From Lacinutrix sp. MedPE-SW (GTDB lineage: Bacteria; Bacteroidota; Bacteroidia; Flavobacteriales; Flavobacteriaceae): 64,000 bases of DNA. Shown here piece after piece: positions 8,965 to 19,315 of the stretch. The position numbers were made by a program, and so were the translations under genes. The notes beneath the pieces were generated by a model. The model was given only the letters and a program-made list of their open reading frames with translations. It was not told where the DNA came from and did not search any database. Location: NCBI RefSeq assembly GCF_001874145.1, contig NZ_MPCX01000003.1:186001-250000 (forward strand), in the 5' to 3' direction. The number at the start of each line of letters is the position of its first letter. The stretch's first letter is position 1.

Positions 8965-11622
8965 TTAATTTTTAATTATTTTATCATTTGTAATGATATT
9001 CTCTCCTTTAATGGTTAGAATATACATTCCTGATTGTAAAGCATCTATATTAACATTTACAGAATCTTTAAGTTCAACGGTTTGAGTTAAAACTTGTCTA
9101 CCATTAATATCTGTTAGAGTTACAACTACTTCTCCAAAGTTCTTTTTAGAACTTATATTAATTTCATTATTTGCTGGGTTTGGATATATAGAATATTGAC
9201 TCGCTAAATTAAACTCGCTTACACTTAATGAAGTACAGTTTTGTAAAGATGGCATCGCCGGATCTGGCATAGTAAAATCTTCAACCTGATCTGTTCTAGA
9301 ACCAAACGTTCCTTGGCTAGCATTAACTCCTAATCCACGCGCAGCAAAGACTTCCCAAATTAAACATTGATCTTCACCTCCGGTAGTTGCTAAATCTGCG
9401 GCTAACAATCCATCACGCCCATCAACAAAACCAGCACCACATACTTGAAGTTTTAAACCATCTAACACAAGTTGCATTATTTTATTATTACCACCTGTAC
9501 CATTATAGATATCGGGATCAAATCCATATTTTTCAATATATTTCCAAGTTAAATCCCATAAAACAGTTCCCCAAACAGTACCTATACCATGCGGTTGAGA
9601 AATTGCTGCTGTGTTATTAGTGTCTGCATAGGTCAAAGGGTTTGTAGTAGTATCTGTACTATAAGGAAAAGGCCTTATACCTTGACCATCTACTGGCTGA
9701 GTCGTTGCGTAAGTTCCAATACCTCTAGCATCTGTTCCTAAGTCTGTACTTTTCATAGTAATCATTAACCCAAACCAATCTGACCAACCTTCACCCATTT
9801 GCTCTGCATTAGTTAAACAACCTGTATTAGCTGGACCACCTGCTAATCTTGAAGATATGCCATGACCATACTCATGAGCAACAATTACATTATCCAAGCT
9901 TCCGTCTCTCTGAAATGGAGGTGCCGCTACTAATGAAGCATTTACTGTTTCACCATTTAAAATAGCATTTATCATAGCATCTCCATCTAAAAAACTTACC
10001 ATTACTGATGGTATTGTTACTTGATCTCCTACTGCTCCAGGACCCATTTCAATTGGTGGAGTAGAAACATTATTAACAACAATAACAGCTACTGCTCCTG
10101 CGTTTTCTGCAGCTAAAACCTTAGCCCCAAATTCACAAGAACCTCTTCTCAAAATTGCAATATTTCCTGCTATTTCTGAAGCATTTATGATAGTATCACA
10201 AGCATCATTTGCATCGGTACTTGCACTTGCATTATCATCTACTACTAAAACTAAATCTGATACAATTGGTGTTGGTGGCAAAGCACCTCCAAAAGTTGCA
10301 GATGGAGCAGAATAAGTACCTGCAACACTAGAATTATTAATTGTTAACGGAGGTTGTTCTTGACCCACAGCAGACCATAAAAACATAGTCATTACAGGAT
10401 TTCCTCCGTCTGGTGGCGTACCAAAGGTAGCATTATTTAAACCACTTCCGTCTTGTCCATCTGCAAATACAAAATCTCCAGAAACTCCTCCATTTCCATA
10501 ATTATTTGCTTGAAAATTTCCACTTACCTCATTAAAACCATATTGATACCAAATATCATGCATTACATTATTTGTATAAAACAAGTTTGTTAAAGACACA
10601 TCTTGATACCCTAAAGGCTCCTGATTTGGATTAAAAGGAAAATTAAAATTTAAAGTTGCTCCTCCATCAGAAGAATACCCAGTACCATCATCTCCATTAG
10701 CATCCTCTTGAGCATACACATTATTCCCTCTAGTAATTGTAAACTCTGCACCTGCAACTCCATCTGTATCATGCCAACCAAATGGAGACGCTATTATATT
10801 TGATGGATCTGTAACTAACTGTATAGATCCATGATTAGGACTTTCTACTGGAATTGGAAAAACGTTATATTGAGAACCATCTGGCATCATAGAAACTTCA
10901 GGTTTAAACAAATTGAAATTTTCAGTTTTATCTGCAATATTAATCTCGTGGTGCACATGACCTGCTTCTCCAAAATTACAAGAAACTATCCAATCTAAAA
11001 CATCTATAACTTCTCCTGATACAGCATCTACTCTAATACTATACCAATTTTTACCATTATTGGTTTTTATACTTAAATCCCATGCTAAATTTAAATTACC
11101 TTCTTCCGTTTTTTGATATACTAATTCTACAGGAATATCTGCTTTCGAAATCCCTCCATTTGTATAAATATATTTATTGTGGCCTGTACTAATTAATTCC
11201 AGACTAGTAATTGTACCTAAATTAAACTGTGAAACAACACTACTTATAGCAGCTTCTGGATTTAATAATGGGTTAGTGGTATTTATTTTTGATGCTAAAT
11301 TTGATATAAATGCATTTGCATAATAGAAAACTCTATTATCTTTGATCGCTGTACTTGAAATTGCATTGTGAATTTTTATTCCTTGGTATGCTTGATTTAA
11401 ATAAACATGATTAATTTTTGTTTTATCTGAATAATAAGCATCACTAATTTGTATATCTAAAACATCTGTTTCTTGCAAACCATATTTATTAATTTCTGAC
11501 GATAACCACTTTTCTATAATAGAACCGTAAGCATTATCTGATAAGGCTTCTTGACCGTAGCTAAATTGCAGAAAAAAAAGCAAAATGAACGAATAAAGGC
11601 TATAAGTGTAATTTTTTTTCAT
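8965..11622 (-). CDS. Secreted M36 (fungalysin-like) metallopeptidase with T9SS sorting domain
   Basis: Extracellular zinc endopeptidase. In order: signal peptide (1-23, ending SYGQ), FTP/PepSY-type propeptide (about 40-215), the M36 catalytic region interrupted by a protease-associated (PA) domain (about 440-555, LRRGSCEFGAKVLAAE), the zinc motif HEYGHG near 582 and the downstream glutamate in EQMGEGWSDWFG, and a C-terminal type A T9SS sorting domain (last 80 residues, YPNPANNEI, LTDINGRQV, SGMYILTI). 885 residues. Transcribed alone. Secretion needs PorSS genes located elsewhere. It is likely a digestive exoprotease. Confidence 0.94.
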   Translation of the reverse strand: MKKNYTYSLYSFILLFFLQFSYGQEALSDNAYGSIIEKWLSSEINKYGLQETDVLDIQISDAYYSDKTKINHVYLNQAYQGIKIHNAISSTAIKDNRVFYYANAFISNLASKINTTNPLLNPEAAISSVVSQFNLGTITSLELISTGHNKYIYTNGGISKADIPVELVYQKTEEGNLNLAWDLSIKTNNGKNWYSIRVDAVSGEVIDVLDWIVSCNFGEAGHVHHEINIADKTENFNLFKPEVSMMPDGSQYNVFPIPVESPNHGSIQLVTDPSNIIASPFGWHDTDGVAGAEFTITRGNNVYAQEDANGDDGTGYSSDGGATLNFNFPFNPNQEPLGYQDVSLTNLFYTNNVMHDIWYQYGFNEVSGNFQANNYGNGGVSGDFVFADGQDGSGLNNATFGTPPDGGNPVMTMFLWSAVGQEQPPLTINNSSVAGTYSAPSATFGGALPPTPIVSDLVLVVDDNASASTDANDACDTIINASEIAGNIAILRRGSCEFGAKVLAAENAGAVAVIVVNNVSTPPIEMGPGAVGDQVTIPSVMVSFLDGDAMINAILNGETVNASLVAAPPFQRDGSLDNVIVAHEYGHGISSRLAGGPANTGCLTNAEQMGEGWSDWFGLMITMKSTDLGTDARGIGTYATTQPVDGQGIRPFPYSTDTTTNPLTYADTNNTAAISQPHGIGTVWGTVLWDLTWKYIEKYGFDPDIYNGTGGNNKIMQLVLDGLKLQVCGAGFVDGRDGLLAADLATTGGEDQCLIWEVFAARGLGVNASQGTFGSRTDQVEDFTMPDPAMPSLQNCTSLSVSEFNLASQYSIYPNPANNEINISSKKNFGEVVVTLTDINGRQVLTQTVELKDSVNVNIDALQSGMYILTIKGENIITNDKIIKN

Positions 11623-11655
11623 AATTTTTTAAGGATAATTTTTCGTAATAAGTCT

Positions 11656-11663
11656 CAAATATA
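11656..11663 (-). promoter_or_regulatory. -7 box for the M36 peptidase gene
   Basis: On the minus strand this reads TATATTTG, matching TANNTTTG, and would give a transcript start about 27 nt before the ATG. The -33 element is not clear. Confidence 0.45.
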
Positions 11664-11764
11664 AGCATGAACTTACACTTATAATAATTAGCGCCTAAAA
11701 TAATTGCGTTTTCCTCCATTTTTCCTACAAAAATTTAATAATTTTATAAACTTTTAAACCTTTT

Positions 11765-13543
11765 ATGTCTAAATCAGTTTTATCTACATTAAAAGCCATC
11801 AATTCTTTAAGGCAATTACCTAATGAAGATTTACTATTGCTATCTAAAGAATTAAGAAAATTTATAATAGATGCCGTTGCTGCCAAAGCAGGGCATTTGG
11901 GTGCTAGCTTAGGCGTAGTTGAGCTAACAATTGCCATACATTATGTTTTTAATACTCCAAAAGACCAATTAGTTTGGGATGTTGGACACCAAGCTTACGG
12001 ACATAAAATTTTAACAGGACGAAAAAATGTATTTCATACAAATAGGCAATTTAAAGGTATTAGCGGTTTTCCAAAACGCAATGAAAATGAATTTGACACT
12101 TTTGGTGTAGGCCATTCATCAACATCAATATCTGCTGCGCTTGGCATGGCAATAGCTGCACAAATTAAAGGCGATGATACAACAAATCACATTGCTGTTA
12201 TTGGTGACGCTTCTATTGCAAGCGGTATGGCTTTTGAAGGCTTAAATCATGCCGGCGTAACCAACTGCAATCTATTGGTTATTTTAAATGATAACACCAT
12301 TGGTATAGACCCAAGTGTAGGTGCATTAAAACAATATCTTACAAACGTAAAAAAAGGAACTCAAAAACAAGATAATATTTTTGAAGCATTAAATTTTAAT
12401 TATTCTGGACCTATTGATGGACATAACTTACCGCTTTTAATTTCAGAATTAAAACGATTAAAACATGTAAAAGGTCCAAAATTTCTTCATGTAATTACAA
12501 CTAAAGGAAAAGGATTACGACAAGCCGAAGAGAATCAAGTTACTTATCATGCTCCTGGAAAATTTAATGCAAAAACTGGTGACTTATATACTGAAGAAAA
12601 AACCTTAAAAGCTCCAAAATTTCAAGATGTTTTTGGACATACTATTGTTGAATTAGCTAAGACTAATAAAAAAATTATAGGTATTACACCAGCAATGCCA
12701 ACAGGAAGTTCTTTAAAATTTATGATGGAACAAATCCCTGAACGCGCTTTTGATGTTGGAATTGCAGAACAACACGCAGTAACATTAGCGGCAGGAATGG
12801 CAACTAAAGGTATGATACCATATTGCAATATTTACTCAACATTTTTACAACGCGCTTATGACCAAGTTATACATGATGTGGCTTTACAAAAATTACCTGT
12901 AATTTTTTGTTTAGATAGAGCTGGAATTGTTGGTGAAGATGGCGCTACGCATCATGGTGTTTTTGATATTAGCTATTTACGCTGTATTCCTAATCTAATT
13001 ATTTTTGCTCCGCGTAATGAAATTGAATTGAGAAATATTATGTATACTGCTCAATTAGGGCTAGACTATCCTATAGCAATTCGTTATCCTCGTGGTAGAG
13101 GTACAATAATAGATTGGCAGCAACCATTTTCAAAAATAGAAATAGGAAAAGCTCAAGTTTTAAAACAAGGAAAACAACTTGCTGTATTATCTATTGGAAC
13201 CATGGCAACAATTGTTGAAAACGCTATAAAAACACATGAAATTTTACATAATATTTCTCATTATGACATACGTTTTATAAAACCTTTAGACCATAATCTG
13301 CTTCATAAAATTTTTAAAAATCACGAAACAATAATCACTATTGAAGATGGAGCAAAAATTGGAGGTTTTGGAAGTAGTATTTTAGAATTTGCTGCAGAGC
13401 ATCAATATAAAAATAATATTTATACTAAAGCTATTCCAGATACTTTTATAGAACATGGAACTGTACATGAGCTCTTTGAGTCAATAGGCTTAGACCAAAA
13501 GTCAATATCAAAATTTATAATTGAAAAGTTATCTAAAAACTAA
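11765..13543 (+). CDS. dxs: 1-deoxy-D-xylulose-5-phosphate synthase
   Basis: Condenses pyruvate and glyceraldehyde-3-phosphate to DXP, the first step of the MEP isoprenoid pathway, also feeding thiamine and pyridoxal synthesis. Transketolase fold: HQAYGHK near residue 74, the thiamine-diphosphate motif GDASIASGMAFEG...NDN (about 147-177; the usual GDG is GDA), the catalytic glutamate in EQHAVTLAAG (about 334), and a C-terminal transketolase-C domain. At 592 residues it is slightly shorter than the E. coli enzyme (620). Its last 11 bases overlap the convergent dGTPase gene. Confidence 0.95.
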   Translation: MSKSVLSTLKAINSLRQLPNEDLLLLSKELRKFIIDAVAAKAGHLGASLGVVELTIAIHYVFNTPKDQLVWDVGHQAYGHKILTGRKNVFHTNRQFKGISGFPKRNENEFDTFGVGHSSTSISAALGMAIAAQIKGDDTTNHIAVIGDASIASGMAFEGLNHAGVTNCNLLVILNDNTIGIDPSVGALKQYLTNVKKGTQKQDNIFEALNFNYSGPIDGHNLPLLISELKRLKHVKGPKFLHVITTKGKGLRQAEENQVTYHAPGKFNAKTGDLYTEEKTLKAPKFQDVFGHTIVELAKTNKKIIGITPAMPTGSSLKFMMEQIPERAFDVGIAEQHAVTLAAGMATKGMIPYCNIYSTFLQRAYDQVIHDVALQKLPVIFCLDRAGIVGEDGATHHGVFDISYLRCIPNLIIFAPRNEIELRNIMYTAQLGLDYPIAIRYPRGRGTIIDWQQPFSKIEIGKAQVLKQGKQLAVLSIGTMATIVENAIKTHEILHNISHYDIRFIKPLDHNLLHKIFKNHETIITIEDGAKIGGFGSSILEFAAEHQYKNNIYTKAIPDTFIEHGTVHELFESIGLDQKSISKFIIEKLSKN

Positions 13544-14873
13544 AGCCTTTTATTTTTTTATACTGAGTGATTGCCTGACTATCACTCAACAAAGAAATAT
13601 AATGACATACGCTTAATAAACGCTCATACAATCTCTCTTGATTTATTTTTATGGTTTTTGGCAAACCTTTTAAAATTAGCGCATCGTAATTAGAAGCGAT
13701 ATTATTGTAACAGTTATTTACTGCCTTTGTATAAGTTTCTAACAAAACACTTAAAACACCATAACCTGCAATTTCTTTATCTACAACTTCTGTAGATTGA
13801 TAAATTTTATTAATACTTAGCTTAATAATATCCTCTATTTGGGCTTCATATTTACTCTTATCTAATAAAGCTTCATTAAAATTACCTGCCAAAATAGCTT
13901 CTTCATTTTTCATAAACATCTCAACCGCTTCATCTATAAGCGCTCCAATTGCCAATGCCCTTAAATAACTTACACGATCTTCTTTGTTAGAAAGTGCATG
14001 GTATTTTTCAGTTTTAATTTTATCTCTAACTAAGTTTATTAAATACTCTAAAGCAAAAGCTTCTGGTATTAAACCTAAATTAATACCATCTTCAAAATCA
14101 ATAATTGTATAACAAATATCATCTGCAGCCTCTACTAAATACGCTAAAGGATGTCGAGCATAACTTATGTCTTTTTTACTTCTTTTTTCTAGACCTAATT
14201 CTTGAGCAACATCTATAAAAGCTTCTTTTTCAGTTTGAAAAAATCCATACTTTTTATCTGCTATATGATTTGTTGGCTTTTTAGGTAATGATTCTTTAGG
14301 GTATTTTGTAAATGCTCCTAATGTTGCGTAACTTAATCTTAAACCTCCAACTCTACCTTTTCTGCTTTGAGTTACAATTTTAAACCCGTTAGCATTACCT
14401 TCAAAATCACATAAATCTTGATATTCTTTATCACTTAAACCACTTTTATAAATCTTTCCTTTTCCAGATTTAAAAAACTCTCCAATTGCTTTTTCTCCAG
14501 AGTGTCCAAATGGAGGATTACCAATATCGTGTGCTAATGCTGCCGCTGCAACTATAGCTCCAAAATCATGAGCTTGATAACCATGAATTTCATGTAAATG
14601 GGGATGTTTCTCTAAAATTCTTTGTCCCACGCGTCTTCCTAAAGAACGCCCAACAACACTAACTTCTAAACTATGTGTTAATCTGGTGTGTACAAAATCG
14701 GTTTTAGACAAAGGAATAACTTGAGTTTTATCTTGTAGACTTCTAAATTCTGATGAAAAAATTATACGGTCGTAATCTACCTCAAACCCTAAACGTGTTT
14801 CATCTTGTTCTTTTCGTAACCTCTTATTTGTATCACCAAAACGTTTTAAAGATAATAGTTGTTCCCAGTTCAT
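13533..14873 (-). CDS. dgt: Deoxyguanosinetriphosphate triphosphohydrolase (HD superfamily)
   Basis: Hydrolyses dGTP (and possibly other dNTPs) to the nucleoside and tripolyphosphate. The HD-domain metal ligands are visible: H in THSLEVSVVGRSLG (about 64), the HD pair in ALAHDIGNPPFGH (about 108-120) and the later D in EAADDICYTIID. At 446 residues it fits the Bacteroidota dGTPase-like group. The 3' ends of this gene and dxs overlap by 11 bp with no terminator between them. A dNTPase with broader specificity is the main alternative. Confidence 0.9.
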   Translation of the reverse strand: MNWEQLLSLKRFGDTNKRLRKEQDETRLGFEVDYDRIIFSSEFRSLQDKTQVIPLSKTDFVHTRLTHSLEVSVVGRSLGRRVGQRILEKHPHLHEIHGYQAHDFGAIVAAAALAHDIGNPPFGHSGEKAIGEFFKSGKGKIYKSGLSDKEYQDLCDFEGNANGFKIVTQSRKGRVGGLRLSYATLGAFTKYPKESLPKKPTNHIADKKYGFFQTEKEAFIDVAQELGLEKRSKKDISYARHPLAYLVEAADDICYTIIDFEDGINLGLIPEAFALEYLINLVRDKIKTEKYHALSNKEDRVSYLRALAIGALIDEAVEMFMKNEEAILAGNFNEALLDKSKYEAQIEDIIKLSINKIYQSTEVVDKEIAGYGVLSVLLETYTKAVNNCYNNIASNYDALILKGLPKTIKINQERLYERLLSVCHYISLLSDSQAITQYKKIKGFSF

Positions 14874-14955
14874 TTCTAAGTATTAATATGAGTGCAAGAT
14901 ATAACTTTCAATGTTAATTTAACGTTTCGAATTAACAAAAACATTTTCTCTTTGG

Positions 14956-15024
14956 TAACATTTTACTAACCTTTTAGTGAAAAAGGTTTAACCTTAAGTT
15001 AACCCAAACTTTACAACATGTAAC
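14956..15024 (+). promoter_or_regulatory. PHO-box-like array of 11-bp direct repeats
   Basis: TAAC or a close variant recurs at 14956, 14967, (14978 TGAA), 14989, 15000 and (15011 TTAC), each exactly 11 bp apart, with TAAC again at 15021. The best pair is TTTAACC-TTAA-GTTAACC. A 7-bp direct repeat on an 11-bp pitch is the architecture bound by PhoB/PhoP-type response regulators, and the TTAAC core resembles the B. subtilis PhoP and cyanobacterial boxes. A near-consensus -7 box (TTTCTTTG, 15025-15032) follows, so the array sits where an activator would bind. Confidence 0.6.
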
Positions 15025-15076
15025 TTTCTTTGCACCGAGATTTTAAACTAAAACAACACATATAAAAAACAATACA

Positions 15077-16357
15077 ATGAAAAAATTATTATTATCTGCA
15101 TTAGCAGTAAGCGCTTTAGCATTCACAGGATGTATTCAAGATGACGACACTCCTATTATTGTAGAAGAAACTACTATAATAAATAACAACAACTCAGAAG
15201 ATGGTTCTAGCGATGAGTGTATAGTAAAATCTGGAGGAATTGCTATTGATGAAACTTGGACTGCAGATAAGTGCTATATATTAGATAGAAAAGTTGTTGT
15301 ACAAGAAGGTGTAACTTTAACTATTATGCCGGGAACTATAATTAAAGGTAGAGCAGGTACAGGATCTTTATCTTCTGCATTAATTGTTGCTAGAGGAGGA
15401 AGATTAGTTGCAGAAGGTACTGCTACAGAGCCAATTATCTTTACTTCTGAAGCAGATAACATTGAAATAGGGTCTACTTCTGGTACTAACTTAAACGAAA
15501 ATAACATTGGTCTTTGGGGTGGTGTAATTGTATTAGGTAGAGCTACTGGTTCTTTTCCTGGAAACGTAACTGAAGTTCAAATAGAAGGTATTCCTGCAAG
15601 TGATTCTTTTGGATTATACGGTCCTGGTGACGATCCTGCTGTTGATAATGATGATTCTGGAATTTTAAGATATGTTTCTATTCGTCACGGTGGTTCTTTA
15701 TTAGGAGAAGGAAACGAAATTAACGGTTTAACTCTTGGATCTGTTGGTAACGGTACAGTTATAGACAATGTTGAAGTTATAGGAAACAAGGATGACGGAA
15801 TCGAGTTTTTTGGTGGTACTGTTGACGCTTCTAACTTATTAGTTTGGGCTCAAGGAGATGACGCTATCGATGTTGACCAAGCTTACTCTGGAACAATTAG
15901 TAATGCTGTAGTTATATTAGGAGATAACTCTGACCATGCTTTAGAAATTGATGGACCAGAAGGATCTATTAATGGAACATGTACTATAACAGACCTTACT
16001 TTAATTGGTAATGGTGCAATTGGATCTGAATATGCAGATTATAGAAGTAACACACAATCTATTACTAACAACGTTTACGCTTACGGATTTGGAGATTCTT
16101 CAGACGTAGAATTAGATAATGATGGAGTTGCTACTAACTACAACAATGGTTTAGTAACATTTAACAACTGGCAAATTGCTTTACCATCAGGTGTAACTGC
16201 TGTAGAAGATATTTTTGTAAACAATGCATCTACTGTAACTGTTACAGGGTTTGGATCTGAAGCTACAGCTGTAACAGAAGGTTCTCAAACTACTGGAGCA
16301 AATACAGCAAACCTTAACTGGACGTATGCAAATACTGCTGGTGGATTAGGATTCTAA
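15077..16357 (+). CDS. Beta-helix-like lipoprotein paired with a TonB-dependent receptor
   Basis: A 426-residue exported lipoprotein: signal with lipobox cysteine at residue 19 (AFTGC) followed by an acidic, Asn-rich linker (about 20-48). The rest is repetitive and Gly/Asn/Asp-rich (IMPGTIIKGRAG, LIVARGGRLVAEGTA, IIFTSEADN, GWGGVIVLG-like steps), consistent with a right-handed parallel beta-helix. No catalytic motif is recognisable. It precedes a TonB-dependent receptor by 84 bp and lies behind a PHO-box-like repeat array, so I infer a substrate-capturing or scavenging partner induced by phosphate shortage; the biochemical function is unknown. Confidence 0.8.
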   Translation: MKKLLLSALAVSALAFTGCIQDDDTPIIVEETTIINNNNSEDGSSDECIVKSGGIAIDETWTADKCYILDRKVVVQEGVTLTIMPGTIIKGRAGTGSLSSALIVARGGRLVAEGTATEPIIFTSEADNIEIGSTSGTNLNENNIGLWGGVIVLGRATGSFPGNVTEVQIEGIPASDSFGLYGPGDDPAVDNDDSGILRYVSIRHGGSLLGEGNEINGLTLGSVGNGTVIDNVEVIGNKDDGIEFFGGTVDASNLLVWAQGDDAIDVDQAYSGTISNAVVILGDNSDHALEIDGPEGSINGTCTITDLTLIGNGAIGSEYADYRSNTQSITNNVYAYGFGDSSDVELDNDGVATNYNNGLVTFNNWQIALPSGVTAVEDIFVNNASTVTVTGFGSEATAVTEGSQTTGANTANLNWTYANTAGGLGF

Positions 16358-16382
16358 TAAACAAACCTTTAAAAACAGAAAA

Positions 16383-16423
16383 TGCTGCTCATAACCTAAT
16401 AATGGGTGTGAGCAGTATTTTTT
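16383..16423 (+). terminator. Hairpin with T-run between lipoprotein and receptor genes
   Basis: Stem TGCTGCTCATAACC / GGGTGTGAGCAGTA (with GU and mismatched pairs) followed by eight Ts, 30 bp after the lipoprotein stop. It probably acts as a partial terminator, so the lipoprotein would be made in excess of the receptor. Confidence 0.65.
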
Positions 16424-16441
16424 TTAATTATAAACTTCAAA

Positions 16442-19297
16442 ATGAAAAAAATAACAAAAATACTTTCATTAATCCTACTTTTTACTACTTCTATTTCCTT
16501 TGCTCAAACTGGAAAAGTTGCAGGAAAAGTAATTGATGGTGAGTTTAATGATGTGTTATCTTTTGCAAATATTCTAGTAAAAGGTACTACTACTGGTACC
16601 ACTTCAGATTTTGATGGTAATTATCAATTAGAATTAGATGCAGGAACATACACACTTGTATTCTCATTTGTTGGTTATCAAACAACCGAAATTAGTGATG
16701 TAGTAATTACTGCAGATGGTGTTACAGATTTAACTGTAACATTAAACGCTTCAGAAAACGCATTAGACGAAGTTGTTATTACTACAACTGCGAAACGTAA
16801 TACAGAAAGCGCGTTATTAAATATTCAAAAAAAATCTGTTGTAATGCTAGATGGGCTTTCTGCTCAAAGCATTAAAAAAACAGGAGCAGGAGACATTGCT
16901 GCCGCTGTAAAAAGTGTACCAGGAGTATCGGTTCAAGGCGGTAAATACGTATATGTACGTGGTCTTGGAGATCGTTACACAAAATCTATTTTAAATGGTG
17001 TTGACATTCCTGGTTTAGATCCAGATAGAAACACAATACCAATGGATATTTTTCCTACAAATATTATTGATAACGTAATTGTATTAAAATCTGCTTCTGC
17101 AGAATATCCAGCCGATTTTACTGGTGGTATTGTTAATATTGTGACTAAAGATTTCCCTACAAAAGCAGAGTATTCTCTATCTGTTGGTGCTTCTTATAAT
17201 CCAGATATGCACTTTAAAGACAACTACTTATCTTACGAAGGAAGTAATACCGATTTTTTAGGCTATGATAATGGACTTAGAAATAGAAAAATAAATAGAT
17301 ACCAACCAATTCCTGGTACATTTGAAAACAAAAAACTATTAACTAGTTTAACAAAGCGCTTTAACTCACAATTAGGTGCAGACACAGAAACTAGTAACCC
17401 TAATTACAATTTTGGATTTACTTTAGGAAATCAATACGATGTTGGAGAAACTAACCGTATAGGTTATCAAGCCTCTTTTTCATATAAAAACAACACTAAG
17501 TTTTATGAAGACAGAGAAGATGGTGCTTATATAAGAAACCGTTTTGATACTTCTGTAAACGAATTAGGCATAAATAGAACCGTAAAAGGATCTTCAGGTA
17601 TTAATGAAGTTTTAATGAATACATTATTAGGGCTTACATATAAAACTGAAAATTCAAAGTATAAATTAACAGGATTACACATTCAAAATGGAGAATCTAC
17701 TGCTGGTAAATACGATTTAGTAATTAGTGAAGATAATGCTGGTGGTGGTTTATTAAATGCTACTGGAGATGAGCTTACTTATACTCAAAGGTCTATTACA
17801 AACTTATCATTAGCTGGTGAACACACATTAGATGCTAACTCAGGATGGAAAATGGATTGGGTATTCTCTCCGTCTTTTTCATCTGTTCAAGATAAAGATC
17901 ATAGAGCTACAGCATTAAGAATTGTTGATGTTGGAGATGATATACAATACCAAATAGATCCAAGTTCTGTTGGAAACCCAACAAGAATATGGAGAAACCT
18001 ATCTGAAGAAAGTTGGGTAGCAAATGCTAAACTTGAAAAAAAATACGAACTGTTTAATAGACCTGCACAATTAAAATTTGGTGGTGGTTACACATTTAAA
18101 TATCGTGATTTTAATTCTGATCAATATTTATTTGAAACAACTTCACCTAATGTTTTAAATGGTGATGTAAATACTATTTTAGCTGAAGAAAACATTTGGA
18201 CTCCTGCAACAGGTACTGGAACTTACTTAGATTCTAACAATATTTTTCAACCAGAAAACTCTTATGAAGGTGAATACAATGTAGCATCTATGTTTATTTC
18301 TAATGAATTTAATGCAACTGAAGCTTTTAAAATTATTTTAGGTTTAAGAACAGAGCAATTTTCATTATTCTATACTGGTGTAGTTGATGAAGAAAATGTA
18401 ACTGGAATAAAAACTATAGATGAGTTTGATTTCTTTCCTTCTGGAAACTTAATTTATGCGCTTACAGAGCAATCAAACTTAAGGGCTTCTTACTCTCGTA
18501 CAACCGCAAGACCTTCTTTTAAAGAAGCGTCTACAGCACAAATTTTTGACCCTATTACAAATAGATTTTTTATTGGAGGTTTAAACAATAACACTTTCGA
18601 TTCTGTAAGACCAACATACATTAACAACTTTGATGTGAGATATGAGTGGTTTAGAGAAAAAGGACAAATGATTGCTTTTAGTGGATTTTACAAAAGCTTT
18701 ACAGATCCTATAGAATTAACGTTTTTCCCTCAAGCACCTAAACAACTTACAGTTGCTAACTTAGGAGATGCTACAGTAATTGGTGGTGAAGTAGAGTTTA
18801 GACAAAATTTAGGATTTATTTCTAATGGATTCGAAAAATTTAAATTCAATGCAAATGTTTCTATCATTAGTTCTAAGTTACAAATGACAGATCAAGAGTT
18901 TAACCGTAGAGTGGCAAATGCAAGAGACGGAGAAACTATTGATGATACTAGAGATTTACAAGGTCAATCTCCATACCTAATTAATGCCGGTTTAGATTAT
19001 AGTGATAATGACAAAGGATTTAGAGCTGGTTTATTTTATAATGTTCAAGGAAGCACATTAGAAGTTGTTGGTACAGGAGATATTCCAGATGTATATACAC
19101 AGCCTTTTAACAGCTTAAACTTTACTTTAAACAAGACTTTTGGTAAAGACAACAAGTCTGCTATAGATTTAAAAGTAAATAACATTTTAGGAGATAAGAG
19201 AGAAAGTTTTTATGAATCTTTTGGTGCAGAAGATCAAGTATTCTCATCTAGAAACCCAGGAACAGAAATATCTTTAGGGTATTCGTATAAGTTTTAG
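16442..19297 (+). CDS. TonB-dependent outer-membrane receptor
   Basis: Energy-coupled outer-membrane transporter, 951 residues. Signal peptide (1-21, SFAQ), carboxypeptidase-regulatory-like domain (about 24-105, DFDGNYQLEL), TonB-box-like DEVVIT (about 112), plug domain (about 130-250, PGVSVQGGKYVYVRGLGDRYT, NGVDIPGLDP, GGIVNIVTKDFP) and a beta-barrel ending GYSYKF. It lacks the SusC-specific features and has no SusD partner; instead it pairs with the beta-helix lipoprotein upstream. Given the PHO-box-like operator and the PiT transporter next door, I infer uptake of a phosphorus-containing ligand, but the sequence does not show the substrate. Confidence 0.93.
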   Translation: MKKITKILSLILLFTTSISFAQTGKVAGKVIDGEFNDVLSFANILVKGTTTGTTSDFDGNYQLELDAGTYTLVFSFVGYQTTEISDVVITADGVTDLTVTLNASENALDEVVITTTAKRNTESALLNIQKKSVVMLDGLSAQSIKKTGAGDIAAAVKSVPGVSVQGGKYVYVRGLGDRYTKSILNGVDIPGLDPDRNTIPMDIFPTNIIDNVIVLKSASAEYPADFTGGIVNIVTKDFPTKAEYSLSVGASYNPDMHFKDNYLSYEGSNTDFLGYDNGLRNRKINRYQPIPGTFENKKLLTSLTKRFNSQLGADTETSNPNYNFGFTLGNQYDVGETNRIGYQASFSYKNNTKFYEDREDGAYIRNRFDTSVNELGINRTVKGSSGINEVLMNTLLGLTYKTENSKYKLTGLHIQNGESTAGKYDLVISEDNAGGGLLNATGDELTYTQRSITNLSLAGEHTLDANSGWKMDWVFSPSFSSVQDKDHRATALRIVDVGDDIQYQIDPSSVGNPTRIWRNLSEESWVANAKLEKKYELFNRPAQLKFGGGYTFKYRDFNSDQYLFETTSPNVLNGDVNTILAEENIWTPATGTGTYLDSNNIFQPENSYEGEYNVASMFISNEFNATEAFKIILGLRTEQFSLFYTGVVDEENVTGIKTIDEFDFFPSGNLIYALTEQSNLRASYSRTTARPSFKEASTAQIFDPITNRFFIGGLNNNTFDSVRPTYINNFDVRYEWFREKGQMIAFSGFYKSFTDPIELTFFPQAPKQLTVANLGDATVIGGEVEFRQNLGFISNGFEKFKFNANVSIISSKLQMTDQEFNRRVANARDGETIDDTRDLQGQSPYLINAGLDYSDNDKGFRAGLFYNVQGSTLEVVGTGDIPDVYTQPFNSLNFTLNKTFGKDNKSAIDLKVNNILGDKRESFYESFGAEDQVFSSRNPGTEISLGYSYKF

Positions 19298-19315
19298 TAA
19301 ATAAAACTTAATTAA

